64,000 bases of DNA from Rhytidiadelphus loreus (Eukaryota > Streptophyta > Bryopsida > Hypnales > Hylocomiaceae), in contig OX344764.1 of assembly GCA_947034895.1 (NCBI GenBank), forward strand, positions 62,291,348-62,355,347, in the 5' to 3' direction. Positions 1 through 11,896 of the stretch are shown here, one piece after another. Under the pieces are notes generated by a model, which was not told the origin of the DNA, ran no database searches, and saw only the letters and a program-made list of their open reading frames with translations. Made by a program: the position numbers and the translations under genes. Each line of letters begins with the position of its first letter. The first letter of the stretch is position 1.

Positions 1-595
1 CGTTTGCAGAGGTACCAATTTCAAAGCACTAGCCTATCTTACAATTCTAATTCCGTAGCACTACGAGTTGCTCTTTTTCTGTCCAGATTTTCTTTGTTCG
101 GAATCGCTACCTAGTTTAGAACTCTGCCCAATCATGTAGACATGCACAAGGAAAGAGACGCTAGGGTTTAATTTGGGCAGGAGACTCCAATGCTTCGTAA
201 CGCGCTAATCCTTCGAGATCCAAGACCTTGCAAGACAGCGGCAGCAACGGGCGCTCCAGCACACGCTCACAAGGAATTTCGCAATGGCCTTCCAGCATGC
301 GCAGAACCTCCTTCATCGTCGGCCTCACGGCGACCATGACATGCGCACACATCATTCCGACCATGACGAACCTCTCCATGGCTGCACTTACATGCTGGTT
401 GCTGTCAATTGCGAATACTTGGATCGAGCTCTCCGCCACAGCCGGGACTTCGGGACAGTCCTTTGATTCTTGTTCGAGTAGCAGAGCATGTCTGCCGCTG
501 AGAAGCTCCAGCAAACACACGCCGAAGCTGTAGACATCGCTCTTCAAGTGGTGGAACAAGAACGGTACGACCGTAGGCTCTGTCTTAGGTAACAA
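1..595 (-). pseudogene. Truncated SPARK-type receptor kinase copy (3' end only)
   Basis: Bases 1-545 align almost base for base with about 29,786-30,385, the 3' flank and 3' end of the intact receptor kinase at 29,946-31,892. Translated on the minus strand, the piece keeps the kinase C-lobe from the KSDVYSFGVCLLEL segment to a terminal ALESPAQIKP. Homology stops abruptly near 545, after the SDVYSFG codons, so the extracellular domain, membrane segment, glycine loop, HRD and DFG are all missing. Relative to the intact gene about 58 bases are lost around 415 and one base is gained nearby, which happens to restore the frame but deletes the helix containing WTWSIVEKTS. The open frame runs on to 595 through unrelated sequence (MLPKTEPTVVPF). 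It cannot be an active kinase. The left window edge cuts the 3' flank, so the duplicated block may be longer. Confidence 0.92.
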
Positions 596-875
596 CAGTT
601 TTGGTTTATTGATAGTAATAAATATTGGGGAAATTGATAAACTTGGTTTGCAATATTATTGTCTTCAAAAATATCATTTTCAATTTTTGTTACAGAGGTT
701 TCATGTCTTTCAAAGCTTGGAATGATACTTTAATCTTGCCCTATTTTCTCCTGTGCGGATTGAAATTGCGTGCAAATCTCACTTTTGAAAATAAATTACC
801 TATGCTTGCCGATGGAGGTATTGTCCACTTGGTTGTTGAGGGGGAGTTTGTGAGGTGACTGCGTGAGCTGATGTT
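596..875. other. Unassigned spacer
   Basis: AT-rich sequence between two gene fragments. A 77-codon open frame on the plus strand (625-858) has no family signature that I recognise. Confidence 0.4.
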
Positions 876-1047
876 TGTGCTGGAGGGCGAGCTCCTCATC
901 AAACTCTCTGGTACATGGGTGAGAAATTCGGACCCATCATGTACCTGCGCATGGGCGCGAACCCCTTGGTGATCACTTCCACGGCTGACGCGGCCCTGGA
1001 GTTTTGAAGGTTCTGGACAAGTCGTGGGCGAAGTCGCCCGCAAAACA
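876..1047 (+). pseudogene. Cytochrome P450 N-terminal fragment
   Basis: The plus strand encodes PHQTLWYMGEKFGPIM then YLRMGANPLVITSTADAALEF, followed after a one-base frameshift by LKVLDKSWA. This is the typical N-terminal stretch of a plant A-type microsomal P450: the proline-rich entry, KYGPxMxLRxG, the strand reading PxVVxSS, and AxExLKxxDxxFA. The frame breaks at about 997-1000, where TTTTGAAGG reads as a stop but one extra base would restore FLKV. No membrane anchor precedes it, and no I-helix, ExxR or heme-cysteine motif follows, so only about 55 residues of a protein normally near 500 survive. I could not assign the CYP family. It is a non-functional gene piece lying next to pieces of other genes. 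Confidence 0.8.
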
Positions 1048-2582
1048 GCACGGTGGGGAAAGTTTCAATTTTTTGTTAAATTAGGGTTGCGATTTGGTGG
1101 AGGATTTTATTGATGTTCTTTCTGGGACGTAGTAGTGTTTCATAATCTGTTTATCGGGTGCACAAATCCTGTTCAATTGGAGAACTTTCTTTTAATCCCC
1201 TGCGATGTAAGGTTTTAGACGTTGAATATGTCCAAATTAGGGTTTCGATTTGGGATTGTTCAGTGGAGCATTCTTTGATTGGACTGTGATCACGGCTTGA
1301 ATCTTGATTACCTTCCCTGCTTGTTGAAAAATTTTGCATCATTTAGTGGGAGTCGTTGATCAGTGTGCAGCAAGAACTCGGTTTTACCTATGTCGAGTGT
1401 TATTCTCCTACCCGCCCATTGCGACCGATTCTCTTTGTTTTGTCTTGTCTTGTCTGGAGAAGCTTTTTTTCTCTTTGTAGGTAAAATCATCCCTCGGAAA
1501 GCAGCTGCTGCAGTTTGAGCATTATTGAATTTGCATTCGTTTTCACATGCTGGTAGAGTAAGTCTTGTAGAATTTGCGTAGTTTTGTTCTCATTTCTTGT
1601 TACTTTGACAGGCTCGTCAGGGTGCTTTCTAGCTCTCCAAAAGTTTTGTTCGATGTAGGTTAGTTCGCGATCATTCTCCTTTAGATTTTAGAAGCCGCAT
1701 ATTAAATTCATCATCTTTTGTTTCAGGAAATTTTCATCTCTTGAATAGATATTGCTGGTTCAGTTTTATACTTTTGAATATGCTGAATGCATTGGTTTTT
1801 CAGGACATGAATGAATCAGGTGTAAGCTTGGAGAATATCCATGATGGACGGTGTTGGAGATCGTTGTTTTCACTGAAGGCTTTGAAGCTCGTTGAGTACT
1901 GTATGGTACCATTTCCTTCATCGTTGCTGTAGTCCTACTCGGTTGTGAACTTAGATTTAATTTCTTGTCTAGATTGTGAAAGCTACCTTCTAACATGTTT
2001 TTCAAGTGCTTCATACCCAATCAAGGTAAGAAACTCTCACTTGAATTGGAGTTGCCATATTTTGCATAGCAGGTCGATTCTAGAATCACTCACCATTGCT
2101 GTACTTGCTAGCCCAAATGGTGCTCTGGTAATTACTTCTTTGTTTTTCTCCAAATTTCCTTCGAAATTGGATAAGCTGAAATTTGGATTCTAACTTACAG
2201 GAGGTAGAAGATGATTTAGAACCCCTGTTAGAACCCTCGCAATTCTTGAACCCAACCAAACGTGGTGCCATGTGAGAGTATAGTGTGAGTTTGAACCTCG
2301 CAGTTCTCGCTTTAAACCTTTTTTGCTCTACTTGATGTATTCAATTTTGGCCCCAACCTTTTTTTGTGTGTTTCTGCAGTTGTGAACCTTACTCAACAGG
2401 TGAATATTTGAAGGTGGTTGTTAGTCAAATCGCCGGACCTATCTTGGAAGCCTGATGCAATTTCATTTCTTCGAATCATTGATTCATGATAGATTAGCAC
2501 TAGGTACTGGTGCAGAAGTTTTTGTGCACAATCCAGGTAACATGCAGCTGTATATCATTGAATCAAACTTGGTGTTGTGCAG
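1048..2582. other. Spacer without a recognisable gene
   Basis: T-rich plus-strand sequence with repeated GGGTTTCGATTTGGG-like phrases and several candidate splice signals, resembling plant 5' UTR or intron sequence. At about 2199-2274 an acceptor-like tract is followed by a short open stretch (EVEDDLEPLLEPSQFLNP) that ends in a stop; I do not recognise it. No other coding signal. Confidence 0.4.
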
Positions 2583-2735
2583 AATATCATGATGCTTGGA
2601 GCTGATTACTATGAAATTAATGAGGAGCGAGCCATCCTGATTGCTGCAGGGAAGGTGCCAATGGGAATTGGTGAAAATACAAAAATCAAGTACTGCTGCA
2701 CTGAAAATGGCTAAATTGGATTCGTGTGCTTGAGA
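2583..2735 (+). pseudogene. ADP-glucose pyrophosphorylase (AGPase) exon fragment
   Basis: Just after an acceptor-like GTTGTGCAG the plus strand reads [20 protein letters not shown] and [18 protein letters not shown], followed by a degraded tail with a stop at about 2712 and IGF. This matches the AGPase region MMxGADYYETxxExAxLLAxGKVPxGxGxNTKIxNCIIDxNARIG, which begins the C-terminal beta-helix of the starch-synthesis enzyme. Because the intron-exon border is kept, the copy came from genomic DNA and not from spliced mRNA. The remaining catalytic and regulatory domains are absent nearby. It is a fragment of a host gene, not a working enzyme. Confidence 0.82.
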
Positions 2736-4090
2736 TTTCTGAATTCATCCCCCCACCAAAACCTGGTGACATGATCGAGGTCAAGGGGGGTCCAGACCAG
2801 TCGGACCCCCTTCCTGTCTAACTGGTATTTTTTTCTTAAAATTAAATTAAATTTTTTTTCGCTTTTGCTTGGTGAAAAGCATGTTGGCTTTTAGTATGAT
2901 GACACCTTACTACAAGCATTCGTACAATGTGGGATATCTAAACAGACCAGGGCCTACAATGAAGTGGCTTGAATATGATAACATTCTTGAGTAGCACTGG
3001 ACATCCTTGGCCTCAACGGTTATTGAACCAAAAAATGAAATTCGGATTTGCTTTTTTTGCGCAATCGTAGCTTATGTTTTGTCTGCTAAGGCAGGTGTGA
3101 CTCCCATTAAAATGTTATATTACGATTTTACAAGTTTAGTGTTTTGTTTTGAATTTCAGTCACCTTGATTACAAGATTTTGGAATCATTTTCTCTCGATG
3201 TACTGATCAGAATGTTTTGTGTTGAATCAGGTGGAGGATTACAATGAGCCGTGCTTCTTATCCCTACAAAATTTTGATGATGCGACCATACCTTAACTGC
3301 AATTTAACCGATTTTCAAGGTAGCACTTTCTGATTTACATATTCATAGTATGCAATATAACAAACGTGACCTTCATTTTACTCATCATCATATATGCTTC
3401 CATGCACTGTCAAGTTTATCATTTATTTCTTATATAGTCTTAGCTAATCCTCGTCTTGACAAAATGCATGAAAGCAAGCCATAGTTTCCGCACCATTACA
3501 TTCATTACTTAATAAAAATCAACACAAGGGTCACCGCATAGACATTTAGGAAGTCATTGACACGCACGTTTCAGCACTAAGAAAAAACTATTTGCTATAC
3601 TGAACTGCATTCCCACAGGAGTTGCAAAGGTCATGCTTTCAAGAGTTCAGCAATCAGTTTAGACAAAGTGTTGGGCTTGGAGGCGTTGTATGTGGTCTTC
3701 AGAGTCCAATGGTGGTCGGATCTTACAGTAGGTGAGAGGGAACTTGATGTTCGAGTTGTGGAACTGTTTGGTGTTCTCACGCTTTACTCACACGCAGCTA
3801 ATTTTTTATTCAGTAGGGGCATGTGATTGATTTCAATTTAAAGCTGGTTTAAACCTGAAGCTGAACTTCATGTACTACAGAGTCTGGAGAAGCTACTAAA
3901 TCATAAACAGTTGACTGAATGGAAGAATCTTTACTTTTACAGATGGTTGGCTCATGGTAGGTATTGATGACTGTCTTCTCTGAACTAAGTCTTCGCTTTT
4001 TTGTGCTCCTTTTTGTCATATTTACTTGTCCATATTTGCATTGTGATTTATCTTTTTTTATTATAGCTCTATTTTCAGAGGGTAGTTCAT
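2736..4090. other. Spacer with unidentified protein-like fragments
   Basis: Two short plus-strand stretches look protein-like: about 2748-2820 (PPPKPGDMIEVKGGPDQS) and about 2905-2992 (YYKHSYNVGYLNRPGPTM, then KWLEYDNILE before a stop). I could not place them in a family. They may be further exon scraps of captured host genes. The rest is AT-rich with no supported feature. Confidence 0.35.
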
Positions 4091-4094
4091 GACA

Positions 4095-5135
4095 GCTATG
4101 TTTTTTTCATGTGCTTACAGTAGTCAATTTTTGCTGGTAGTTTCAGAGTACTAGCGACTACAAGCAGCACCAGAGTCATGAGCTATGTTGAGTTTTGTGA
4201 ATAGGTTAGGCTTGCATAGGTTAGTCTTACAGAGGTTAGTCTTACATTGTCTAGACGAGGTGAAATTTTTTCATTAAATCCGAAAAAGATCCTTTTTTTC
4301 AGAATCTACAGACTTTGTCTCGTGGCATTCCAACTCCCACATCCCCAAACATGTTGTGAATAAGAGCTTTGCAATGTGAATGCGGTTTTAGATACGATTT
4401 GGACTCTTAGAAACCAAATTTGATGCGGAGTCGATGCCATATTTTGTCCAAAGACAGGCAATAAAGATTTGAGGAAGAAGTGGAAACAAGATTGGATTGC
4501 TACAGGTAATCTTGTGTTGCGCGATCTTATTTTTTGCAGGATATTACGGCTCCAACACCTTCCCTGAGGTATACAAGTTCTTGACTGAGTTTTATACAAA
4601 GTTTTTTACACTGTGCTAGATGGGAGGTTATCTCAAGAATATGCAAAGACTGGTTTCGGCTGCTGCTGGTGCTGTGAGGTGGCAAGTTTATAATGAATAT
4701 GCTCGTCTGTTATGTGCTTACAGCAACAATTAATTTTTGCTCGCAGTTTCAAAGTACAAGCGCCACGAGAGTCATGAGCTGTCTGGAGTTTTGTGGATAT
4801 GTTAGACTTACATAGGTTAGACTTACATAGGTTAGACTTACATAGCTTAGACTTACATAGCTTAGACATCTTACATTGTCTAGACTAGGTGACATTCTTT
4901 GCAATAAATCCAAAAAGATCCTTTTTTTAGATGCTAGTTTACTAAGTTAGGTGCACAGATTTTGTTTCTTGGCATTCCGACTCATCCCCATATACATTGT
5001 GCAGTGTGAATGAGAGCATTGTGTAGTGTGAATGTGGTTGTAGATACAATAACATTTGGAAACTCAAATTTAGAACATCAATGTGGAGTCATTGCCATAG
5101 TCTCTATCCAAAGGGCATAGTCAATAAAGCACTTT
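4095..5135. repeat. Tandem duplication, about 400-bp blocks offset by about 620 bp
   Basis: The block at about 4095-4475 recurs at about 4705-5135 in the same orientation. Shared landmarks in order are TGTGCTTACAG, TTTTTGCT.GCAGTTTCA, GAGTCATGAGCT, a run of GTTAG(A)CTTACATAG units, CTTACATTGTCTAGAC, AAAAGATCCTTTTTTT, GGCATTCC and GTCAATAAAG. No coding function is visible; the minus-strand open frame at 4633-4869 only reads the short repeat (CKSNLCKSNL). Confidence 0.8.
4800..4866. repeat. 15-bp tandem repeat (GTTAGACTTACATAG)
   Basis: About four to five near-identical copies of a 15-bp unit inside the second block of the duplication. The first block (about 4203-4245) carries only two to three diverged copies, so the array expanded after the duplication. 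Confidence 0.85.
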
Positions 5136-5469
5136 TTTTTTCCATATTGCATTTTGAAGTTTACACAAAACTCATCGATAAGGTAGAGATATTCTAATGT
5201 AACACCATTCGTATCTAGACCCCTAAAAAACACCCTAAAGTAAGACAAGTTTGTGGGTAAAGGAGACAAGTGGTGTTCTATAAAGAAGTCATGGTCACAA
5301 AGTTAGTTTCTTCATTTAGAACGTAGCAAGAACATGTTCTAAGTCTAATGGAGAAGCCTTGCCATAGTGGCAGACTTGTGTGTTCACAATAGGTGAGTCT
5401 ACGTATGTGCGCTTGTTTCTTTAAATTTGTAATTTATTCAAACGAACTCGGAATAATAAGGATAGTCAC

Positions 5470-5602
5470 ATATTCTTCACCCCATTCTCAATTCTTGAAG
5501 AATAGAAACGTGGTGCTTTCTCACTGGCTATCTATGGCTTGCAAAATTCCCATTCTCCAAGAATTGAGAATATCCATTCTTCTTTTTTGGAGGTGAAGAA
5601 TG
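5470..5602. repeat. Imperfect hairpin element
   Basis: ATTCTTCACCCCATTCTCAA followed by TTCTTG on the left is mirrored by CAAGAATTGAGAAT and GGTGAAGAAT on the right. The right arm is interrupted by about 17 bases of pyrimidine-rich sequence. This is probably a very small old inverted-repeat transposon. The spacers on either side (5136-5469 and 5603-6082) hold nothing I can support. Confidence 0.55.
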
Positions 5603-6082
5603 GGCATCAAGAAATTTCCTTGAAGAATTGTTTATCTACATTTCACCCTTTGTGTGATGCTTTCACTTAGTCAAGTTGCCAAGATGGATGTAAAAAGTCC
5701 TCATTTGGATTCTCACTTGCTTGGATTCACTGATTATCTCTTTTTATGATTGATCACGGCTCTTTATTGCATTAATCCTCATTACATATGAATAATTTTG
5801 TGAAGTTTCCATTCTCATTCTTGCAAAGACACATAAAAGGGATGTAACACCTTCATGTAGAACGGCTCCCTATTGGCTCTTCTTTTCACTCCACAACTTC
5901 TCATTCTTTATAGAAATTTCATTTTCAAAAAAGGTATGACTACTTCTAATCAATTTTCTAGCCATCTGTGCCCATTTTTTAACCCACGCACCACATTATA
6001 ATATGTATGCACCTTTTAGATCAACGTATCTACAACAAGTTTGACATTCAGGTACTTCTACCTTATTCCTTGTAGAAAGTAG

Positions 6083-6766
6083 TTAACCCTAGAAGGACCA
6101 AACTACATTTTTTGGCAACATAGTGATTTTGGGCAACTCACTACAAATGAAATTTTTATTTTTTTTCTTTGAAATTATCACACAACATATGCCTAAGGAA
6201 AAGATTTAAGACCCAATAATTTTCATAAATTTTGACTACATGGTTAAGAAGTTATTGTATGATATGTAATTTTTAGCTATATGTGGGTAGCTTGGATAGC
6301 TCAAAAAAATTCTTAAAAAATCGTTCTTTTAAGAAATAAAAATTTGAAATTGGTTTTCCAGATTTATATATATGTGGAAAACTTTGAATCATTCCATTTT
6401 GATTAATGAAATCAAAGTTATGAGGAGTTTTAGTTTGGAGGTAGTTATGGATTCTCTACTCTAAAAAAAACTTTGTAGTCCTTTATTTAACTCGATTTTC
6501 AATATTTTTTGAAAAAAAATAAAATCATAAGATGTAGATTGTTTATTACAACATTGCAACCATTGGAATTGGCTAACTTTCCATAACTAAATTCTCAACA
6601 GTTTAGTATTTTGAATTTTTCTTTGTTTCTTTCTAGTGTACTACAAGATCATATAGGGACATGTTTCCCAAATTGTTTGTTTTTTCTAAAATTTGGTACT
6701 TGTATTAGAAATCATAATTTTGGAGCATTTTTGGTGAAAACATAGTGAAAAAGCTTTAGGGGTTAA
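6083..6766 (+). mobile_element. TTAA-MITE copy 1 (piggyBac-like, 684 bp)
   Basis: Bounded by TTAA on both sides. The left end is TTAACCCTAGAAGGACC and the right end is CTTTAGGGGTTAA. The interior matches copies 2-6 along its length (for example GGCAACATAGTGATTTTGGG near the left end and ACATAGTGAAAAA near the right). It has no coding capacity. TTAA target duplication and CCC-initial ends are hallmarks of the piggyBac superfamily. Confidence 0.85.
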
Positions 6767-8544
6767 TTGGTCTATAGAACTTCAATGATAATTGACAATA
6801 AGTGGCTACTTTCATTTGATGAACACTATGTAAAACTCATTGATGGTCTATTCAAAGGATCAAATTCAATAACTCTTGAGTTGTGTTGGAGCTTTGTAGT
6901 TGTAAGAATTAATTAATGTACAAAAGACCACGATCTATTATCTTTGAACAAAAGATGCAGTTTTTATTGTCATCATTACAAGTGTACAATATATACAACC
7001 ACCAATTGAAACAAAACAATGCCTTGTTAGGTTCAATTGAACACAAAAAAATTAATTTTTCTTTTAAGGCCAAAATGAATTAAAAATAAGTTTAGAAGTC
7101 TTGATAAATGTACAAAAAAACAATATTCTTTTTCAATAGCATAGATCAATTCTCTCTAAGTTGCATTGCTTTTAAACATGTGGTAGAAATGCAAACTACA
7201 TAACCATCAACATGAAGAAAGTTTTCATAATTACAAGTTATATTTAGTGCCTCTAGCACATGGAATTCATGTCTAAATATCATTAACCGTGAAATGCCAG
7301 ACTGTTGACAGTGGGGAGAGAATGAGATGTGGTCCTAAGACCATGGATAGCCAGATTATTGAATTTCTCGATTAGTATTAGCCATTGTGAGATCCAAGCA
7401 CTTTTTGGTGTTGAAATTAGATGTCCTCAAATCCCCCAAAGCAATGAAACCAAAGAACAATAACCTGACTCATGATTGTGTGGTGCAATTGAAGATAATG
7501 TACTTTTTTTTCTAAACATGGGCACATCCAAAAGAATGATCAAAACAAGTCCAAATTCATTGGCATAGAATTTGAGAGCATGTATTTAGGAAATTAAACA
7601 GCCAAGCAATTGTCACATGGGAAAAAATCCGGTACTTGCACAAGGAACATGATTGTGTACAACTTGTATTTCATAAGCAAAGTAGAAGGACAAAAAATTG
7701 AATAGTAACAAGCTCCTTGAATTCTTGCATTTTTCGAGGCATTTTTCTATCCATTTGAACTTTGTGACTAAATCATTGACGAGTGTTGATGTAGTGTTGG
7801 ATTCATTGAAGAGAAATGTAAAAACAAAATAGGCAATGATGATGGAAGGAGCCAAATTTTGATGTATTGTTGCTAATCAGAGACATCTTGAGCCCTCCTT
7901 CAGTTCAGAACTGCATTGTTGGGGCAATGCAAAAAGGATGATCTGACTTTGAATTTCCTCCCCCCCTAATTGTTGCCCTACCCCTCCCTCATACCACCTC
8001 TGTACCTTGAATGCATCTACAGCTACCATGTATCTCTTCTTTTTTGGGCTCCAACTATTGAGTTGTTGTTTCCAATCCAAAGACTCATGTGTACATTATC
8101 TATTGTCATTGCCCTCTACAAAGTCCTTCATCATGTCAATTCAGTTCAAATTCTATTCCTTCACTAATGCTTTTGTTGAACTTCTACTTACGATGACAAG
8201 GTAGTACACATTCTCGCCACCCCACTGACACCCCTCAAAAAAGATAACAAGTTGAAACGAGAATACATTTACTATACGTATATAAAAAAAATCAGTACAT
8301 GTTACATTGGGTGTTACATTGGACGTTATTATTGACATAAAACCACAAGTTGTTTTATTAAACGTCCACTAAAATGCATCACAAAAAATTATGAAAACAT
8401 CACATAAAACATGAGTTTCTTATAGTGTTGGTTCGCCTCCTACAAAAAGGCAATTTCCTCTTTTATCCCAATACTTTTTGTGCCATGTGCCAATACTAAT
8501 TTCGGTGTCAAAGTCAAATATCCATGTGTTTAAGAAACCCAATT

Positions 8545-10300
8545 GGCAGTCAACTCCTTCAACAACTACAATTGGAAAGATAAGTGAGTAAGTGGCTCCT
8601 CAAAAAATCTAAAACTAAGATCACTATGGATGATCCAAGCATTGCAAATTGTAGTGTCTAACAAATAGAAGAACAAACGATGCCACCGCTTGTTGCTTCT
8701 TGTTAAATAAGAATAAAAAAAACTCAATTCATTGGCAGTGTTAAACCAGGACTTTTATTTCATTTTTTAAGAATAGCCACAATGGCGATTTAAAATGTTA
8801 TAGTGGTGCTCCAAATTTCAACATCCATCCACATATTGGATAGAAAATATCACATTAGTACATATTACTTGTCAATTTGACAATTTTCATCCAAATTTTT
8901 TTTAATGTAAAATTTTCTGGCGATTTCATCCAAGTTTTTTGGCATTTTTTTAGGTGTTTTTTAGCCAGATTTTTTTTCTTGGTGCAAACTGGCACTAGAA
9001 AGCCAAAAAAAGAAGCCCTGTGTTAAACCCCCTCATGTTCTTCGTGTACTTCAAGTGCATAGAACTTGTATTGTTTTTGTTTCTTAAATTGTTATTCTTA
9101 GGTAAACAAATTGCCTTGGTTTTGGTGGTAATATTGATTATGCATGTGTAGACTAAAGTATAACATCATTTTTGTCCTTCCACATTGTACAACAAATATT
9201 TTCTTCTTCATGCATGCGATAATCTATCCACCCACAATGTTGCTTCTTGGTTATCTCCCTTGCAAATATTGCTCTTGGTACATATTTTTGGTTTGATTTC
9301 AAGGTCCCAGTAGCCATTAATCCTTGGTCCAATAAATCAAGAAACAATGGAATGGAGGTGAAAAAGTTATCTGTTGTGACAATGTGGCTCTTCCCTCCCA
9401 AATCCTTCAATAAATGCTTCACTACATACCACCCTTGAAGTCCTTCACCTTTGCCTCTATTTATTGGGAGGTTATCCATGATGAAGTTCTCTTCATCACC
9501 ATTATTACTATCCTCATCTTCATCATGAGGATTTCCTTCCTTTCCACAATATATTTGGAAATTCTAAACATATTTGGACAAGGCATTTGTTGTCACCCAA
9601 ACCTTAATGCCAAAGCAAACATGCTTGTTTGGCATGTATTGACAAATTAGGCAATACTTCCCCTTGTATATAACCATACCTTCATCAACTATCATCCATT
9701 GATTCGGTGCCCTTTATAGCTTGGAACCTCATGCAAATCTCATCCACCATTCATCATACCTTGTGCAACTTGTCATATGTTGCATTGCTTTGGTTCATGA
9801 CATCTCCTTTTTCACTCACCACATGCAAACACCTAATGATCAATAATTCAAACCTATCCCTTTTCAATGTTTACAATATGATGTCACAATGAAAAAAGGG
9901 CTCTTCCCTAGATCAATATAATTGTTTGTTAGGTAATTTCTTCATGCCCATATGGCCATATACAAACACATAGCCATATAAGCTCTAAACTCCGTAAGAC
10001 TTAATGATGTCCACTTGTCTCCACCACATGTTCTCCCATCCTTGTGAATAACTTGACAAGCACATGCATTAGTCTCTCTCACAATTCTCCATTGCAATTT
10101 CTCTTACCAAAACTTCTTAAATAATTCCAAAATGGATGGTATGCATCCATAAGGATGTGTGCAACCTAATGTGGATTCTGTAAAAGAAAGTGCACCATTC
10201 CTATACGATGATATGTTTGGTTTCTAAGGTTCTCTTGCAAAATGGTCTAGTAAAGGGTCCTCAACTCTATCCTTGCCTTTCTCACATACCCCTATGTTGG
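8545..10300 (-). pseudogene. PiggyBac-type transposase relic (DDE_Tnp_1_7)
   Basis: Minus-strand frames, read from high to low coordinates, give the piggyBac transposase domain in order: WTSLSLTEFRAYMAMCLYMG (about 10,030); KLPNKQLYWS and KRDRFELLIIRCLHVV (about 9,830-9,945); VDEGMVIYKGKYCLICQYMP then GIKVWVTTNALSKYV, a stop, NFQIYCGKE (about 9,545-9,710); WYVVKHLLKDLGGKSHIVTT, DNFFTSIPLFLDLLDQGLMA and TGTLKSNQKYVP (about 9,280-9,440); a degraded MRGFN where the family has GGVD; and RWHRLFFYLLDTTICNAWII (about 8,620-8,690). The first two catalytic aspartates (VDEGM, TTDNFF) are kept. The third appears to be Asn. Several stops and frameshifts make it non-functional. The longest intact piece is 9153-9479. 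PiggyBac relics are, to my knowledge, seldom noted in plants. Confidence 0.92.
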
Positions 10301-10752
10301 ACCGCAAAGTGGGACCCAACCTTTGCTTACGTACTTTTCTTTTCTTTTTCTCCCTAGGCTTGGACAGCTTGTACCAAGAATCTAAACTATTGTTTGATTC
10401 TGGACATGTCTGAGGAGGAAAATTAGGGTTTGAAATTGCAAAGGCTGTATGGAGGGGACATGTCGTTTGCACTGGCACTCAAGAAGATGGGCCATTGCGC
10501 TCCTCTCATAGTCCGCACTATTTGTGCCTTCTTCCATCGTGCCCCCTACGCCTATGTCCATTACAATACCTACACCCTCCTTCATATCCTCTTCCATCGT
10601 GTGTTGTCGATGGATTGTTCTGCATTGTACACGGACTCCCTCTCCTCCCAAACTCTCCCTCAGATAAGGTCGACTCTAATTTGTAATTCAATGAGTGATT
10701 TTTCAAGCTCCTTGAATTTCTTTGCCCTAAAACCTTGTTTAGTTCCTCCTTT

Positions 10753-11083
10753 AACACGATATTTGTTATTTTGGGAGAATTCCATGATTTTGGGAGTATG
10801 CAGTTCAGCACGGTTTGCGCTGATCTGTACCACAAATTGGAAAACTGGAATTTTTGAATGGCCATAACTTACTCAAATTTTGTCTAAACTGGGCATATGA
10901 GGTGTTTTTTGACATCTATGGAATCTGTAGATGTCAAAAAAACACCTCATATGCCTAATTTGGACAAAATTGAGTAAGTTATGCCCATTCAAAAATTCTA
11001 GTTACCCAATCTGTGATTCAGATCAGCGCAAACCGACCTAAATTGGGAGATAGGAAAACTCCCAAAATAACGAATATCGTGTT
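10753..11083. repeat. 331-bp near-perfect palindrome (foldback element)
   Basis: Two arms of about 165 bp meet almost without a loop at about 10,918-10,930 (TTTTTTGACATCTA / TAGATGTCAAAAAA). The outer ends are AACACGATAT..GTTATTTTGG and its complement. The arms share long blocks such as GGTTTGCGCTGATCTG and GGCATATGAGGTGTTTTTT. Transcription through it would give a long hairpin RNA. It lies inside the decayed piggyBac region. Confidence 0.9.
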
Positions 11084-11380
11084 CTTTGTGGTTTGTGAAG
11101 AAGAAGCTCTTTGTATGTCATCAGTGCTCCAAGTGAGATCATCTTTTGAGGATGAGTAGCCATTGTAAGGGTCTTTGTTTGATGAATGTTGTTTCAAGTG
11201 GGCAACAAGAAGATTTGCACTCTAGCCTCATCCTTTTCTGTCACTACTCTTGGCATTTGCGTCATTGTTAGCACTATCTCTGTTACCTTCACCATCAATG
11301 CTCTCTCCATCATCTTGAATATGTAGTTGTTGTATCAAATATTTTATGCGTTCTAGTCAATGGACTACCCCTTCAAGGAC

Positions 11381-11406
11381 GTCTTCTTCTTCTTCTTCTT
11401 CTTTTA
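11381..11406. repeat. (CTT)n microsatellite
   Basis: About eight CTT units. On the minus strand it reads as a glutamate run in the acidic N-terminal remnant of the transposase region. Confidence 0.9.
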
Positions 11407-11749
11407 TGTGTATGTACCGCAATCATAATAATTTTGAAGTATTTTAGATTAGTTTTCTCTTCCACAACATGCACTATAGTCCAGTTGTCTATGTCCTCCG
11501 AGGAACATAATTGCCTTCATGGAGTAGGTTTCTCTAGATCCTCACTACTTCTGGGATGGACAACAAGGGTTCTAGACTAGTGTGACAGAAATAGGGATTG
11601 TGGGTTCTTCTCACCTCTTTGTTTGTGCATGTAGATGACCCTCTTTTTGTAATTGCCGCTCCTCTATCAACATCAGTACAAGAGGTTGTTGCATCTAGTT
11701 GCACAATTTTCTTTGCAGACAAACTCACATTGCGATTCTTCTACTCCTC

Positions 11750-11896
11750 TTTGTGTTTCCCTTGCTCCTTGTTGCATTTCCCCTAATCCTCCTTGTGTTT
11801 CCCTTGCTCCTCGTTGCGCTCCCCCTATTCCTCCTTGCGTTTCCCTTGCTCCTCACTACGTTTCCCTTGCTCATTATTGCGCTTCCCTTAACTCCT
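11750..11896. repeat. 21-bp minisatellite, about 7 copies
   Basis: Imperfect units of the form TTGYGTTTCCCTTGCTCCTC alternate with a C-richer variant, giving a 42-bp higher-order period. The overlapping open frame at 11,653-12,009 (PCVSLAPxC repeats) reflects the repeat and is not supported as a gene. Confidence 0.8.

Noticed and set aside
4633..4869. 78-codon minus-strand frame with CKSNLCKSNL
   Set aside because: Only a reading of the 15-bp tandem repeat.
10430..10867. 145-codon plus-strand open frame
   Set aside because: Antisense to the decayed transposase region and runs into one arm of the palindrome; no domain.
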